From Bacteroidetes bacterium GWF2_43_63 (GTDB taxonomy: Bacteria > Bacteroidota > Bacteroidia > Bacteroidales > DTU049), in contig MEOQ01000011.1 in the NCBI GenBank assembly GCA_001769275.1, forward strand, positions 1-37,412: DNA of 37,412 nt, in the 5' to 3' direction. Under the pieces are notes generated by a model. That model saw only the letters and a list, made by a program, of their open reading frames with translations, made no database searches and was not told the origin of the DNA. Made by a program: the position numbers and the translations under genes. Positions 18,978-29,883 of this stretch are shown here, one piece after another (positions within the stretch are counted from its first letter, which is position 1; every line of letters starts with the position of its first letter).

Positions 18978-19736
18978 TCAACGTGTAAAATTATAAATGA
19001 GCAGACCTGTAGAAACTAATGTCAGATAAGGCGCCAGACTTTCAATAAACTTTCTGAGTGGCCTGTGTTGCGGTTCTACATACACAATGTCATTTGGAAG
19101 TACCTGAACAAAAGAATACTTTGCCTGCGAAAAATCGGAAAGATCAATGGCGTAGATTTTTAATCCGGCAGTTGTATTTCGTATCAACCGGATGGAATAG
19201 GCCTTCCCTTCTTTGATTCCGCCAGCTGAAGAAATCACATCAACAAGGGTAGTGTTTTCGTTGACATAAGGAATAACAGTAGCAGTCTGGGTTGTACCAC
19301 CGGTCATGAAAAATATCCGTTTGTTCAGCAGAGAGATCTGAACATAAGGTTCTACGACCGATTTAGCAAACAGAGCAACAATCTCTTTTTCGCACTGATC
19401 CGTTGTTAGTCCTGCAACAAGAGTTTGTCCGACTATAGGCAGCGCAATGTATCCGGCAGAATCGACCGTAAAAACAATCGGGGAACTTTCTCCCGCACCT
19501 TGCTGCGATGCGGCACTCAGGGGTTCAAGTAACTTCTCGCCTTTGTTTGAATAAACATTTATTGTCAAATTATCCCCTATCTGAATCAGTGGCTCACCGG
19601 GCACAAGCAGTTCCGATGCCGGGGCAAATGTAGCACGGTCTTTCACTTTGTACATATCGGACGGATAAAAAGCCCGATTGCAAGAAGCGAAAAAGACTGA
19701 TACTAAAACAATTAATACAAATATTTTTCTGAACAT
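18978..19736 (-). CDS. polysaccharide export lipoprotein (Wza family)
   Basis: Outer-membrane polysaccharide export protein, 252 residues from the chosen ATG. An upstream ATG seven codons earlier overlaps the -7 element at 19755-19762 and is rejected. The N-terminus is a lipoprotein signal (FRKIFVLIVLVSVFFASC), with Cys19 or so as lipid anchor. The poly_export domain has IGDNLTINVYS and GYIALPIVGQTLVAGLT. One SLBB-like domain follows (TATVIPYVNENTTLVDVISSAGG). The C-terminus is a hydrophobic stretch (LAPYLTLVSTGLLIYNF), shorter than E. coli Wza but usual for the short Bacteroidota form. It is first of the wza-wzc-rfbC-mraY-like unit, with its own promoter. Confidence 0.92.
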   Translation of the reverse strand: MFRKIFVLIVLVSVFFASCNRAFYPSDMYKVKDRATFAPASELLVPGEPLIQIGDNLTINVYSNKGEKLLEPLSAASQQGAGESSPIVFTVDSAGYIALPIVGQTLVAGLTTDQCEKEIVALFAKSVVEPYVQISLLNKRIFFMTGGTTQTATVIPYVNENTTLVDVISSAGGIKEGKAYSIRLIRNTTAGLKIYAIDLSDFSQAKYSFVQVLPNDIVYVEPQHRPLRKFIESLAPYLTLVSTGLLIYNFTR

Positions 19737-19754
19737 AACAGACCAAACTATTGT

Positions 19755-19762
19755 CAAAGGTA
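19755..19762 (-). promoter_or_regulatory. -7 promoter element of the Wza-type gene
   Basis: The minus strand reads TACCTTTG, an exact TAnnTTTG match, 18 nt upstream of the chosen ATG. The -33 box is not clear. Further up, 19788-19805 is a 7-bp hairpin (CTACGTT/AACGTAG) between this promoter and the end of the glycosyltransferase gene; it lacks a U-tract on the minus strand. Confidence 0.45.
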
Positions 19763-19882
19763 GCTTTTTTTATACAATTGTCTTTTCTACGTTCGAAAAC
19801 GTAGTTTTGTTACCATTATATAAAATGCCTGATTATTTCAATTGACGAAATATAATTCTGTATTTCGACCTTTTTTTGAAAG

Positions 19883-21091
19883 TCAATCCAGTTTAACCTT
19901 TTTTAATTCGATGAGGTTGTAATACAAAGCTTTCATGTCTTCAACCATCCGTTGATATTGAAATCTTTCGCCCACAAATTCCCAACCCTGCGAGGACATT
20001 GACTCATAGAGGATTTTGTCCGTGATAAGTTTCACAATGTTTCTACTCATGGTTTCAACATTCTGCGAAGGAGAAAGCAATGCCGTTTTGCCATCAATCA
20101 CGATATCGCGTATGCCGCCAACGTCTGTACTTACCACCGGACAATTCGAAGCCTGAGCTTCGATTAGACAAACCGGGGTGCCTTCATTCAGCGAAGTCAG
20201 TACAAGCAAGTCAAGACCAGACATAATTTCATCCACATTCTTTTGCCACGAGGTGAAATGAACCATGGTGTCAGGATCCGTATTGTCATTTGTGGCAATA
20301 TTTTTCTGATTAAAGCGATGTCGTACCTCAAGGTTTGTTTCACCATCACCTACCACAAAATACCTGACCTTTCCACGATGCAGTTGTGATACACGATCAA
20401 CAACGTCGACAAACATTGTGTGATTTTTCACCGGAACCATTCTGCCAATTATACCAATTGCAAACTCATCATCCTGAAGCTGATATTTCTTTCGGAAAAG
20501 TGATCTTTTGATTGCTTTTTCTTCCTGAAATTTTGTCAGATCAAAGCCATTGGCAATCACATGAACCTGATCTTTGTTACAAATTCTGAATCTACTAACC
20601 AGATCAGCCTGCTGCCTTACACTCAATGCAACGATCGCATCTGTTTTGCGTGCAAGATTTCGTTCAATGGTCTTATAAAACGAACTAATTAAACTGCTGA
20701 AATAGGCTTCGAAAACATGTCCATGATATGTATGCACAATAATGGGGACCTTCATCTTATATGCAGCGCTGCGGCCTACAGCTCCAGCCTTCGAAGCATG
20801 CGTGTGTACAATGTGTGGTCTGAAATCAGCAATGATTTTTTTCACATCGCGGTAAGCTGCCCGGTCGAGAACAAAATTCATCGAACGTCGCATCGACTCG
20901 ATGATGACAGGCTCTATTCCAAGTGAGTGCGGAATGTGAAGCGAATCGTGTTCATTCAATTCATTGGGACCGCCAATCAGCAAAGTCTCGAAGTCCGGCT
21001 CCAAATGCTTCGTCAATTGCGATGCATTGTAGGTTGGACCGCCTAAATTAAATCTGTTTAGAATTCTTAATACCCTTATTTTTTCAGCCAT
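19883..21091 (-). CDS. GT4-family glycosyltransferase
   Basis: A GT-B fold glycosyltransferase, 402 residues, acting on the cytoplasmic face. I start at MAEKIRVLRILNRFNLGGPTYN. Its ATG overlaps the asnB-like stop by one base (TAATG), and the acceptor-domain strand begins there. The donor half shows AIGIIGRMVPVKNHTMFVDVV and the EX7E signature EGTPVCLIE, followed by ASNCPVVSTDVGGIRDIV. The N-terminal half has HIVHTHASKAGAVGR, common in WecB/PelF-like and WbnH-like GT4 enzymes. Within the cluster it is the only dedicated glycosyltransferase besides the MraY-like enzyme. The donor sugar cannot be predicted. Confidence 0.92.
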   Translation of the reverse strand: MAEKIRVLRILNRFNLGGPTYNASQLTKHLEPDFETLLIGGPNELNEHDSLHIPHSLGIEPVIIESMRRSMNFVLDRAAYRDVKKIIADFRPHIVHTHASKAGAVGRSAAYKMKVPIIVHTYHGHVFEAYFSSLISSFYKTIERNLARKTDAIVALSVRQQADLVSRFRICNKDQVHVIANGFDLTKFQEEKAIKRSLFRKKYQLQDDEFAIGIIGRMVPVKNHTMFVDVVDRVSQLHRGKVRYFVVGDGETNLEVRHRFNQKNIATNDNTDPDTMVHFTSWQKNVDEIMSGLDLLVLTSLNEGTPVCLIEAQASNCPVVSTDVGGIRDIVIDGKTALLSPSQNVETMSRNIVKLITDKILYESMSSQGWEFVGERFQYQRMVEDMKALYYNLIELKKVKLD

Positions 21092-22953
21092 TACATATAT
21101 TTTTTCCACCAGTTCTGAAATACGATAATTGACCAAAGCAAGCTCTGGTCGCGCAATCCACTACCGCGCCCAACCGAATTTTTCAATCGCTGCATTTTCT
21201 CCGGATAAAATATTCCCTGGTGTTTAATGAACTTATCATCAAACCATTCATTACTGATATTGTTCAGTAAAGCGCCATTCATCCACTTACCCACAGGGAC
21301 CTCAAATCCATGCTTTGGCCTTTGGGTAATGCTTTCAGGAAGAATATCATTGAATGAGTCAGACAAAATTTTCTTTGTTTGCAACGAATCGAATTTCCAT
21401 TTAGATGGCAAAGAAAAGGCAAAGTCAATTATACGATAGTCAAGAAATGGAGATCGCACTTCGAGTGAAGCTGCCATCGACATCAAATCGACTTTTCTCA
21501 ACATGTCTCCAGTTAAAACAAGTTTCATATCGTTGCGCAATACCGAATTCATATCATCGGGATGCCCCAGATCGAGTCTGCCGCGAACCCTGTTCATGCT
21601 GTAATGTCGCGATAAATGCAGTAAATGCGACACTTCTCGACCGGAATGAAAAGCTGCCAAAAATAAATATCGTTCGCCAGGCCGCATTGATGCAACTCTT
21701 CCCATTCGCCGTGCCTGACGCATTTTATCAGAAAATCTGCTACCGCGACCAAACACACCCGGGATGGCAGCAGCAGCCGTAAAAGCCATCATTTTTGCGC
21801 GCGAGGCACCCGCAATCATTGCCAGCGCACGGTGTTTGCGATAACCCCCAAACACTTCGTCTGCTCCATCGCCCGATAACGCAACAGTTACATGTTGCCG
21901 CACAAACGAGGACAATACATTCACTGCAATGGCCGAGGAATCTCCAAACGGCTCATCAATATATTCCAGAACGTTTGGCAGCGCTTTTAGAAAGTCTACT
22001 TCGGTCACCGGAATGATTGTGTGCTTTAAAGAATGACGCTGTGCAATTTCCGAGGCATACGCCGATTCATCGTAATACGGCGCATCCGGAAATCCGATTG
22101 AATAGGCATGTATATTTGGATCGTGCTGAGCTGCAAGCACAGAAATGATAGAGGAATCAATACCACCACTCAGAAAAGTACCGATCGGAACATCCGATAT
22201 CAACCGCGTGCGAACACTGTCGGAAAGCAAGTCCCTGAGCTGCTCGCATGCATCCTGGTAATTCCCTTTGAACGCATCATTGCCAATGGAATAATACGAA
22301 TGAATTTCCGTTTTATCTTTTGTGATTACAGCATAATGAGCGGCTTCCAGCTTTTTTACTTCCTGAAAAATTGAGTCGGGTTCCGGAATATACGTCAATC
22401 TGAAATACTCGTAAACGCTCTGTTCATCAAGTGTCCGACGAATCGGATATTTCAAAATGGCTTTCATTTCCGAAGCAAAAACAAAGGCCGATGCTTCGGA
22501 ATAATACAACAATGGTTTCACTCCGAAACGGTCGCGGGCAAGTACCAGTCGCTGTTCCAGTGAATCAAAAATACCTATGGCGAAAAATCCGTTGAAAGTC
22601 TCGAAACACTTTACGCCATATTGAATGAACGATTTTAAAACAACTTCCACATCACCACTGGTGCGAAAAGTATGTCCATGTTTCTCAAGCTCTGTGCGGA
22701 TTTCACGAAAATTAAAAATCTCTCCGTTAAACACCAGCGTGTAGCGTCCATCTTCCGAAACATAGGGTTGATGCGATGCTTCGCTTACATCGATGATGGA
22801 AAGACGGGCATGCCCGAAAAGAAAATGATCTCCACTTTTTGTTGCTGAATAATCGGGGCCGCGCTGCCTGAGCGTTGCAAGCGCATCGGGAAGTGCATCA
22901 AAAAACTTACTTCCGTTGTCGTTACGGGAAAAAACGCCGGTAATTCCGCACAT
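21091..22953 (-). CDS. asnB: asparagine synthase-type glutamine amidotransferase
   Basis: A 620-residue protein with the AsnB architecture. The N-terminal class II glutaminase has nucleophile Cys2 (MCGITGVFS), RQRGPDYS and YTLVFNGEIFNFREIR. The synthetase domain has PP-loop motif LSGGIDSS near residue 262, with GYRKHRALAM and MSMAASLEVRSPFLDYRI downstream. The family includes true asparagine synthases and WbpS-like enzymes that amidate sugars in polysaccharide clusters. The 1-nt overlap with the glycosyltransferase, and Wza/Wzc nearby, favour the second role, but the sequence alone does not decide. It starts 27 nt after lpdA. The symbol refers to the family. Confidence 0.88.
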   Translation of the reverse strand: MCGITGVFSRNDNGSKFFDALPDALATLRQRGPDYSATKSGDHFLFGHARLSIIDVSEASHQPYVSEDGRYTLVFNGEIFNFREIRTELEKHGHTFRTSGDVEVVLKSFIQYGVKCFETFNGFFAIGIFDSLEQRLVLARDRFGVKPLLYYSEASAFVFASEMKAILKYPIRRTLDEQSVYEYFRLTYIPEPDSIFQEVKKLEAAHYAVITKDKTEIHSYYSIGNDAFKGNYQDACEQLRDLLSDSVRTRLISDVPIGTFLSGGIDSSIISVLAAQHDPNIHAYSIGFPDAPYYDESAYASEIAQRHSLKHTIIPVTEVDFLKALPNVLEYIDEPFGDSSAIAVNVLSSFVRQHVTVALSGDGADEVFGGYRKHRALAMIAGASRAKMMAFTAAAAIPGVFGRGSRFSDKMRQARRMGRVASMRPGERYLFLAAFHSGREVSHLLHLSRHYSMNRVRGRLDLGHPDDMNSVLRNDMKLVLTGDMLRKVDLMSMAASLEVRSPFLDYRIIDFAFSLPSKWKFDSLQTKKILSDSFNDILPESITQRPKHGFEVPVGKWMNGALLNNISNEWFDDKFIKHQGIFYPEKMQRLKNSVGRGSGLRDQSLLWSIIVFQNWWKKYM

Positions 22954-22980
22954 GGTTATTGGGTGTTGCGCGAATAAATT

Positions 22981-24372
22981 TTACAAGTGAATTACTTCGT
23001 CGTATGCAGCAGCAACTGCTTCCATCACGGCTTCGCTCATGGTCGGGTGCGGATGTACAGAATGGATAATGTCGTAGCCAGTGGCCTTCATATTGCGCGC
23101 CACAACGGCTTCGGCAATCATTTCAGTCACGTTGTCACCGATCATGTGAGCCCCCAGCCATTGATTGGTTTTTGCATCAAAAATAACTTTTACAAATCCA
23201 TCGGTGTTACCTGCTGCCTTTGCTTTACCGCTGGCGGTGAATGGAAATTTACCAACCTTGACTTCAAATCCGGCTTCCACTGCGGCTTTCTCGGTCATAC
23301 CAACCGAAGCTACTTCTGGAAAAGTGTAGGTACAGCCAGGTATATTTCCGTAATCAATCGGATGAACATCCATGCCGGCTATTTTCTCAACGCAGATAAT
23401 CCCTTCGTGCGAAGCCACATGCGCCAGGGCCGGACCTTTTACAATATCGCCGATGGCATAAACGCCATCAATATTTGTTCGGTAGAAATCATCAACCAGA
23501 ACTTTACCGCGTTCGAATGCAACACCGGTTTCTTCAAGCCCCAGTCCTTCCAGATTGGTTGCAACACCAACAGCTGACAATACTACATCGGCTTCGAAAA
23601 TTTCTTCGCCTTTTTTTGTATTCACATACACCTTGCATTTATCGCCACTTGTATCAACCTTTGTTACTTCCGATGAAGTGAGAATGCTCATGCCGGCTTT
23701 TTTGAACGAACGTTCAAGTTGTTTACTTACTTCTTCGTCTTCGACAGGAACAACGTTTGGTAGAAATTCTATCAACGTCACTTTTGTTCCAATGGTATTA
23801 TAGAAATACGCAAATTCACTGCCTATCGCGCCGCTGCCCACCACAACCATGCTTTCGGGTTGTTGAGGCAAAGTCATGGCTTCGCGATATCCGATGATTT
23901 TTTTACCATCCTGTTTCAATGCGGGTAGTTCACGCGAACGCGCTCCGGTAGCGAGAATGATGTGATTGGCATCGTACATCGTTTTGGTGCCGTCTGCGGC
24001 TGTCACTTCCACTTTTTTACCGGGCATCAGTTTCCCGAAACCAGGGAGAATTTCAATTTTATTTTTTTTGAACAGAAACTGAATGCCTTTGCTCATGGCA
24101 TCGGCCACACCGCGGCTGCGCGAAACAATGGCTGCAAAATCGGGTTTCACTTCCCCTTCGAGTTTGATCCCGTAGTCGGCAGCATGTTTCATGTATTTGA
24201 ATGCCTGAGCGCTTTTCATCAGGGCTTTGGTTGGAATACAACCCCAGTTGAGGCATATTCCGCCCACTTCGGCCTTTTCAACAACAGCTACTTTCATCCC
24301 TAACTGCGAAGCCCTGATGGCAGCTACGTATCCACCGGGACCACTTCCAATAACAATGACATCGTAATTCAT
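22981..24372 (-). CDS. lpdA: dihydrolipoyl dehydrogenase (E3)
   Basis: Flavoprotein that reoxidises dihydrolipoamide with NAD+ for 2-oxoacid dehydrogenases or glycine cleavage. I use the ATG giving MNYDVIVIGSGPGGYVAAI (463 residues), preceded by AGAAGG and an exact -7 element. The longer reading of 491 residues crosses that promoter. The redox-active disulfide is Cys40/Cys45 in GGICLNWGCIPTK. The NAD-binding GxGxxG is in VVVGSGAIGSEFAYF, FAD contact in GVYAIGDIVKGPALAH, and the His-Glu pair in HPHPTMSEAVMEA. No E1 or E2 gene is in the window. The gene heads the strand that continues into asnB with a 27-nt gap. Confidence 0.95.
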   Translation of the reverse strand: MNYDVIVIGSGPGGYVAAIRASQLGMKVAVVEKAEVGGICLNWGCIPTKALMKSAQAFKYMKHAADYGIKLEGEVKPDFAAIVSRSRGVADAMSKGIQFLFKKNKIEILPGFGKLMPGKKVEVTAADGTKTMYDANHIILATGARSRELPALKQDGKKIIGYREAMTLPQQPESMVVVGSGAIGSEFAYFYNTIGTKVTLIEFLPNVVPVEDEEVSKQLERSFKKAGMSILTSSEVTKVDTSGDKCKVYVNTKKGEEIFEADVVLSAVGVATNLEGLGLEETGVAFERGKVLVDDFYRTNIDGVYAIGDIVKGPALAHVASHEGIICVEKIAGMDVHPIDYGNIPGCTYTFPEVASVGMTEKAAVEAGFEVKVGKFPFTASGKAKAAGNTDGFVKVIFDAKTNQWLGAHMIGDNVTEMIAEAVVARNMKATGYDIIHSVHPHPTMSEAVMEAVAAAYDEVIHL

Positions 24373-24392
24373 ATCCTTCTGTAATTTAATTT

Positions 24393-24400
24393 CAAAGGTA
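24393..24400 (-). promoter_or_regulatory. -7 promoter element of lpdA
   Basis: The minus strand reads TACCTTTG, an exact TAnnTTTG match, 20 nt upstream of the chosen ATG, which also has AGAAGG 3 nt before it. This fixes the shorter start. The 95-nt space to the divergent WG-repeat gene must hold both promoters; on the plus strand only a weak TATCTTTT at 24427-24434 is visible. Confidence 0.5.
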
Positions 24401-24467
24401 TGAATAAATGAGAAATTGATTTTCAATATCTTTTTCGCGGCACGAACCTTGTGCAATGCGGCGCCCT

Positions 24468-26573
24468 ATGAAAAATATGAACAGACTCATTGTTTTTGCA
24501 GCAATATTTATCACAGCAGTGTCATCATGCCGCGCGCAAAGCGATATTGAAGACTTTTTCCGACCGCGCATGCCGGAACAGATCGACACCATTTATTATC
24601 CCTTTTACAATGGAGTTCAAATGATAGAAGTCGATCATCTGGCCTATTGGGATCGGAAAATATTTTTTCTTGAGCAATCACAGCCACGCGCTATGTCGTA
24701 CAGCATGCTCGAACCGCCTCCCCCGCCCAATGAATATTTCTTCCGCGATAGCACCGGAAATATCATTAACGCATACAACACATTCTGGTCGCTTGAGTCA
24801 CTCAATGCATTGTTCAAAGATGTGCCACTTGACAAAAGAAGCAACAACTTAATGCATCAGCTAATCCCGACACATGCCGGGAAAACTGCTTTTTCAGATG
24901 GAGTATGGCCCTACAGCCCGCAGCCGATGAACTTTTTCAATGGGTTCTATAAAGTGTATAATTTTTCGAATGTTGATACAGCTCATAAATCAGACTTATA
25001 CTTTCAAGGAGATTTCAGTCCGTTTACCAATTGCACAGTGGGGCTGATTGATTCTTTCGGCAATATCAAAGTCCCGATAAAATATGAAGCGCTCTGGCCG
25101 TTAAGAAACAATCTGCTGGTGCAACTCAACGGAAAGTGGGGCGTAATGGACAAGGAACAGAAAGAAATAATTCCAATAGAATACGATTCATACAATTGGG
25201 AAAGTCAGGAGCTGATTTCATTTGTAAAAAACGGTAAAATCAAAAAGCATTACCGCATTGATAAAAGCATTGTGCGAACCATCGGAGACTACGATGAGAT
25301 TATCAATCCAGAAAACATAAATCAATATCCGGTGACGATGGTAAAAAAAGATGGGCGTATTGGTTTTATTGATTCATCGTACACCGAAGTTATGGCGCCG
25401 GTTTACGAAGTATGTGAAAGTTTTTATGCCAGTGATCTGAAACTAGCCAGGGTTTTTCGCGACGGTCACTGGGGTTACATAAATAAGCATGCAAAAGAAG
25501 TCATACCTTGCCGTTTCGAAGATTCGGAAAACTTCGGCCGCGACGGATACGCGCTGGTACAATTTGAAGGAGAACGATTCTGCATCGACACACTTGGCGA
25601 CCGCATTCAGGCATGTGATCACATGGTCCAATGGCGCAAAACCATTGGAAATATTGTCAACCGTGGATATCTGTACGGACTCACCGACAGCGTTGGAATA
25701 GTAGTGTTGCCGGTCATTTACGATCAACTCTATAAAATGCCTGGTGAAGATTTTTATCGTCTCAGCCGTAATAAACAAATTGGACTGGCTGATAAATCAG
25801 GGAAAATAATATTGCCCTGCGTATATGAAGAAATTGGCCAGTTCTGGAAAGACAAAAACATTGCGCTTCTCCGCCGTGATACAATGTTTGGTGTGATTGA
25901 TTCAAACTTCCGAATCATTATTCCCTGTGAATATGAATTGGTTCAGTTCGATTTAACCGGCAACCTGATTTTTAAAAAGAACGGATTGTTTGGTCTTATG
26001 GATATTGAGACCAATATTCTCATTCCGCCACTGTATCAGCAATTCAATGGATTCAGACAAATCATGTACACCAAAGATCCGAATCCGTATTCAATGGTGT
26101 TGCGTGATTCGCTGTATGGTTACATCAATATCAAAGGAAAGGAAATCATTCCATGCAAGTACAAACATCTGGGTTACGAAATTCACAACAATCGTGTTTT
26201 CTATCAGGAGAATAATAAATACGGATTTCTTGACACTACAGGAAAAGCAGTTGTGGCGCCGGTTTACGACCGGGTATTTGATTTCATTACCGATGTTACC
26301 GCTGTTCAGAGAGGCAGCAAGTGGGCGCTCATTGACGGAAAAGGAAAATTAATTACAGAATTTATTTACGACATGATTGTTGGCCACACATGGTATGATC
26401 AGCAATTTGTTGTTGTTTATCAAAATAATAAATGTGGAGTCATCGATAAAAAAGGAAAATTAATTCTCCCGATCGAATACGAAGCCATACACGATTTTAG
26501 CCAGGCAACAGGACTCAAGCCGGAATTTCGTGTAACAAAGAATGGAAGCACCTATTGGGAAAATGTGTTGTGA
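24468..26573 (+). CDS. exported WG-repeat protein
   Basis: About 701 residues. The start could be any of three close ATGs; I take MKNMNRLIVFAAIFI. The N-terminus is a signal sequence ending VSSCRAQ, which could be a lipoprotein signal (VSSC) or a normal cleavage at RAQ. From about residue 165 to the end come ten or so WG/KWG repeats of 45-65 residues, each with a core like GKWGVMDKEQKEIIPIEYD, GHWGYINKHAKEVIPCRFE, NKYGFLDTTGKAVVAPVYD or NKCGVIDKKGKLILPIEYE. Such repeats probably form a beta-propeller or superhelix used for binding. No enzymatic domain is seen. It stands alone, divergent from lpdA and convergent with ligA. The function is unknown. Confidence 0.85.
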   Translation: MKNMNRLIVFAAIFITAVSSCRAQSDIEDFFRPRMPEQIDTIYYPFYNGVQMIEVDHLAYWDRKIFFLEQSQPRAMSYSMLEPPPPPNEYFFRDSTGNIINAYNTFWSLESLNALFKDVPLDKRSNNLMHQLIPTHAGKTAFSDGVWPYSPQPMNFFNGFYKVYNFSNVDTAHKSDLYFQGDFSPFTNCTVGLIDSFGNIKVPIKYEALWPLRNNLLVQLNGKWGVMDKEQKEIIPIEYDSYNWESQELISFVKNGKIKKHYRIDKSIVRTIGDYDEIINPENINQYPVTMVKKDGRIGFIDSSYTEVMAPVYEVCESFYASDLKLARVFRDGHWGYINKHAKEVIPCRFEDSENFGRDGYALVQFEGERFCIDTLGDRIQACDHMVQWRKTIGNIVNRGYLYGLTDSVGIVVLPVIYDQLYKMPGEDFYRLSRNKQIGLADKSGKIILPCVYEEIGQFWKDKNIALLRRDTMFGVIDSNFRIIIPCEYELVQFDLTGNLIFKKNGLFGLMDIETNILIPPLYQQFNGFRQIMYTKDPNPYSMVLRDSLYGYINIKGKEIIPCKYKHLGYEIHNNRVFYQENNKYGFLDTTGKAVVAPVYDRVFDFITDVTAVQRGSKWALIDGKGKLITEFIYDMIVGHTWYDQQFVVVYQNNKCGVIDKKGKLILPIEYEAIHDFSQATGLKPEFRVTKNGSTYWENVL

Positions 26574-26620
26574 TTTATCATTGAAATTCATTGCGACAAT
26601 AATCATTTGCGCACATTGCA

Positions 26621-28675
<2,055 letters not shown>

Positions 28676-28701
28676 TTAAGAAATGATTGGTATCAATGGT
28701 T

Positions 28702-29769
28702 TCAAAATCCGATATTAAATAATATAAACGCATAGCCGACTATAAAACCAACCAAAATATTGATGAATTTCGCAATTAAAAAACTCCTCTGCGATTCGGC
28801 CAGCAGCGGCAATGCGCCATGTCCGTCCTGAACAATGCTGGAGCCCATCAGCACTCCCAGCGGGATGTAGCCTCCGGCAAACATGGTGACAAAAACCATA
28901 TGCGGTCCTGATTCAGGAATGAGACCAATTACGCAGGCTATTAAAAGAAGCGTTATTGGATTTTCTTTCATCCACATTTCGGCATTCAGCTCGGGAAGTG
29001 CAAACTCAATGAGAATGAGGGCGCCAAAAGTCCAAAGAAATACTTTCAGAAAGTGTTTTTTAATCACATGCCCCCACAAATGCTCGTTGATAAAATGATC
29101 CGGCAATCTGAATGAAGCAATTAATGTTAGTAAAGCAAGCCCCGCAAAAATATAGTTGATATATTCTTCGAAATGAAAATGTTTCATCACGGAATGCTCG
29201 CTTTCTTCATGCCCATGCATACCGGTTCCGAAAAGCAAATTCACAATAACCAGAGCGAGTCCGAAAATCAATAATGCACGTGGAAATGAAATATTCCTAA
29301 GGTTTTCACGAATGGAGTGTTTTTCATGCTCATGCGAATGATCAAGCTGATGAATTTCAAAATGCATATTCCGCACCATTATGGTTTTCTTCCGGAAAAT
29401 AAAATGAACAGCAAAACCGACAAGAATGGCAATAACAGCTAACCCAATGTGAATGTATATTGTTTGAACCGGAAACATCGAAAACATTAGAAATGCTTCG
29501 TCGCCCGAGGTGGCAATCAGAGTGGCAACCAGGGCGCCAAAACCAACATTGCCGTGCGTGAAAAGCGATACAATGAAAAAAGTCCCGAAACACCCGGGGA
29601 GCAAGCCCATAAATGTCCCAAGAAAAATCTGTCCTGTAATATTGTTTTGCATCTTTTTCAGCCATTTGCCCTGGCTGCGTACATTGATGAATTCAATCAT
29701 CAACATCATAACCAGAATAATCCCGGTTAACGTCAATGCTGTATGAAGAAGCGACAGAATCAATTCCAT
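28702..29769 (-). CDS. putative 10-TM heavy-metal/manganese exporter (ArsP_2-like)
   Basis: A polytopic membrane protein of about 355 residues with some ten hydrophobic segments. It matches what I know of the putative 10TM heavy-metal exporter family (ArsP_2, DUF2899; some members are annotated as manganese transporters). Family-like loops are GTFMGLLPGCFGTFFIVSLF with ATSGDEAFLMFSMFP, and the paired GLIPESGPHMVFVTMFAGG with SIVQDGHGALPLLAES; the two halves look like an inverted repeat. Two His-rich cytoplasmic or periplasmic loops (HQLDHSHEHEKHS and MHGHEESEHSVMKHFHFEE) suggest metal binding. The ATG at 29769 is chosen because the upstream TTG sits at the promoter. Substrate unproven. Confidence 0.75.
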   Translation of the reverse strand: MELILSLLHTALTLTGIILVMMLMIEFINVRSQGKWLKKMQNNITGQIFLGTFMGLLPGCFGTFFIVSLFTHGNVGFGALVATLIATSGDEAFLMFSMFPVQTIYIHIGLAVIAILVGFAVHFIFRKKTIMVRNMHFEIHQLDHSHEHEKHSIRENLRNISFPRALLIFGLALVIVNLLFGTGMHGHEESEHSVMKHFHFEEYINYIFAGLALLTLIASFRLPDHFINEHLWGHVIKKHFLKVFLWTFGALILIEFALPELNAEMWMKENPITLLLIACVIGLIPESGPHMVFVTMFAGGYIPLGVLMGSSIVQDGHGALPLLAESQRSFLIAKFINILVGFIVGYAFILFNIGF

Positions 29770-29786
29770 AAAATTTCTTTTCAACG

Positions 29787-29817
29787 CAAAAGTAATGTTT
29801 AAAAATTGAAATTCAAA
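29787..29817 (-). promoter_or_regulatory. full Bacteroidota-type promoter of the metal transporter gene
   Basis: On the minus strand: TTTG (29814-29817), a 19-nt spacer, then TACTTTTG (29787-29794), an exact TAnnTTTG. The ATG is 17 nt downstream of the element. This is one of the two best complete promoters in the window. Confidence 0.65.
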
Positions 29818-29869
29818 TTTTTACAGCACTAAATTCGTTCATTTAATATGAAGGAGTGCTGCATTTTTT

Positions 29870-29877
29870 TATCTTTG
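29870..29877 (+). promoter_or_regulatory. -7 promoter element of the S41 protease-dacB operon
   Basis: TATCTTTG, an exact TAnnTTTG match, ends 6 nt before the ATG at 29884. It excludes the earlier in-frame ATG at 29848 and implies a leader of only a few nucleotides. No TTTG -33 box at the expected distance. Confidence 0.5.
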
Positions 29878-29883
29878 CCATTC

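Noticed and set aside
19788-19805. Hairpin between the GT4 and Wza-type genes as a terminator
   Set aside because: On the minus strand the stem is followed by AAAAGACAATTG and not by a T-tract; it may be a weak regulatory hairpin at most.
24373-24456. Longer N-terminus for lpdA that would overlap the WG-repeat gene start
   Set aside because: The extra residues are not conserved and cross an exact TAnnTTTG element; the flavoprotein fold begins at MNYDVIVIGSGPGG.
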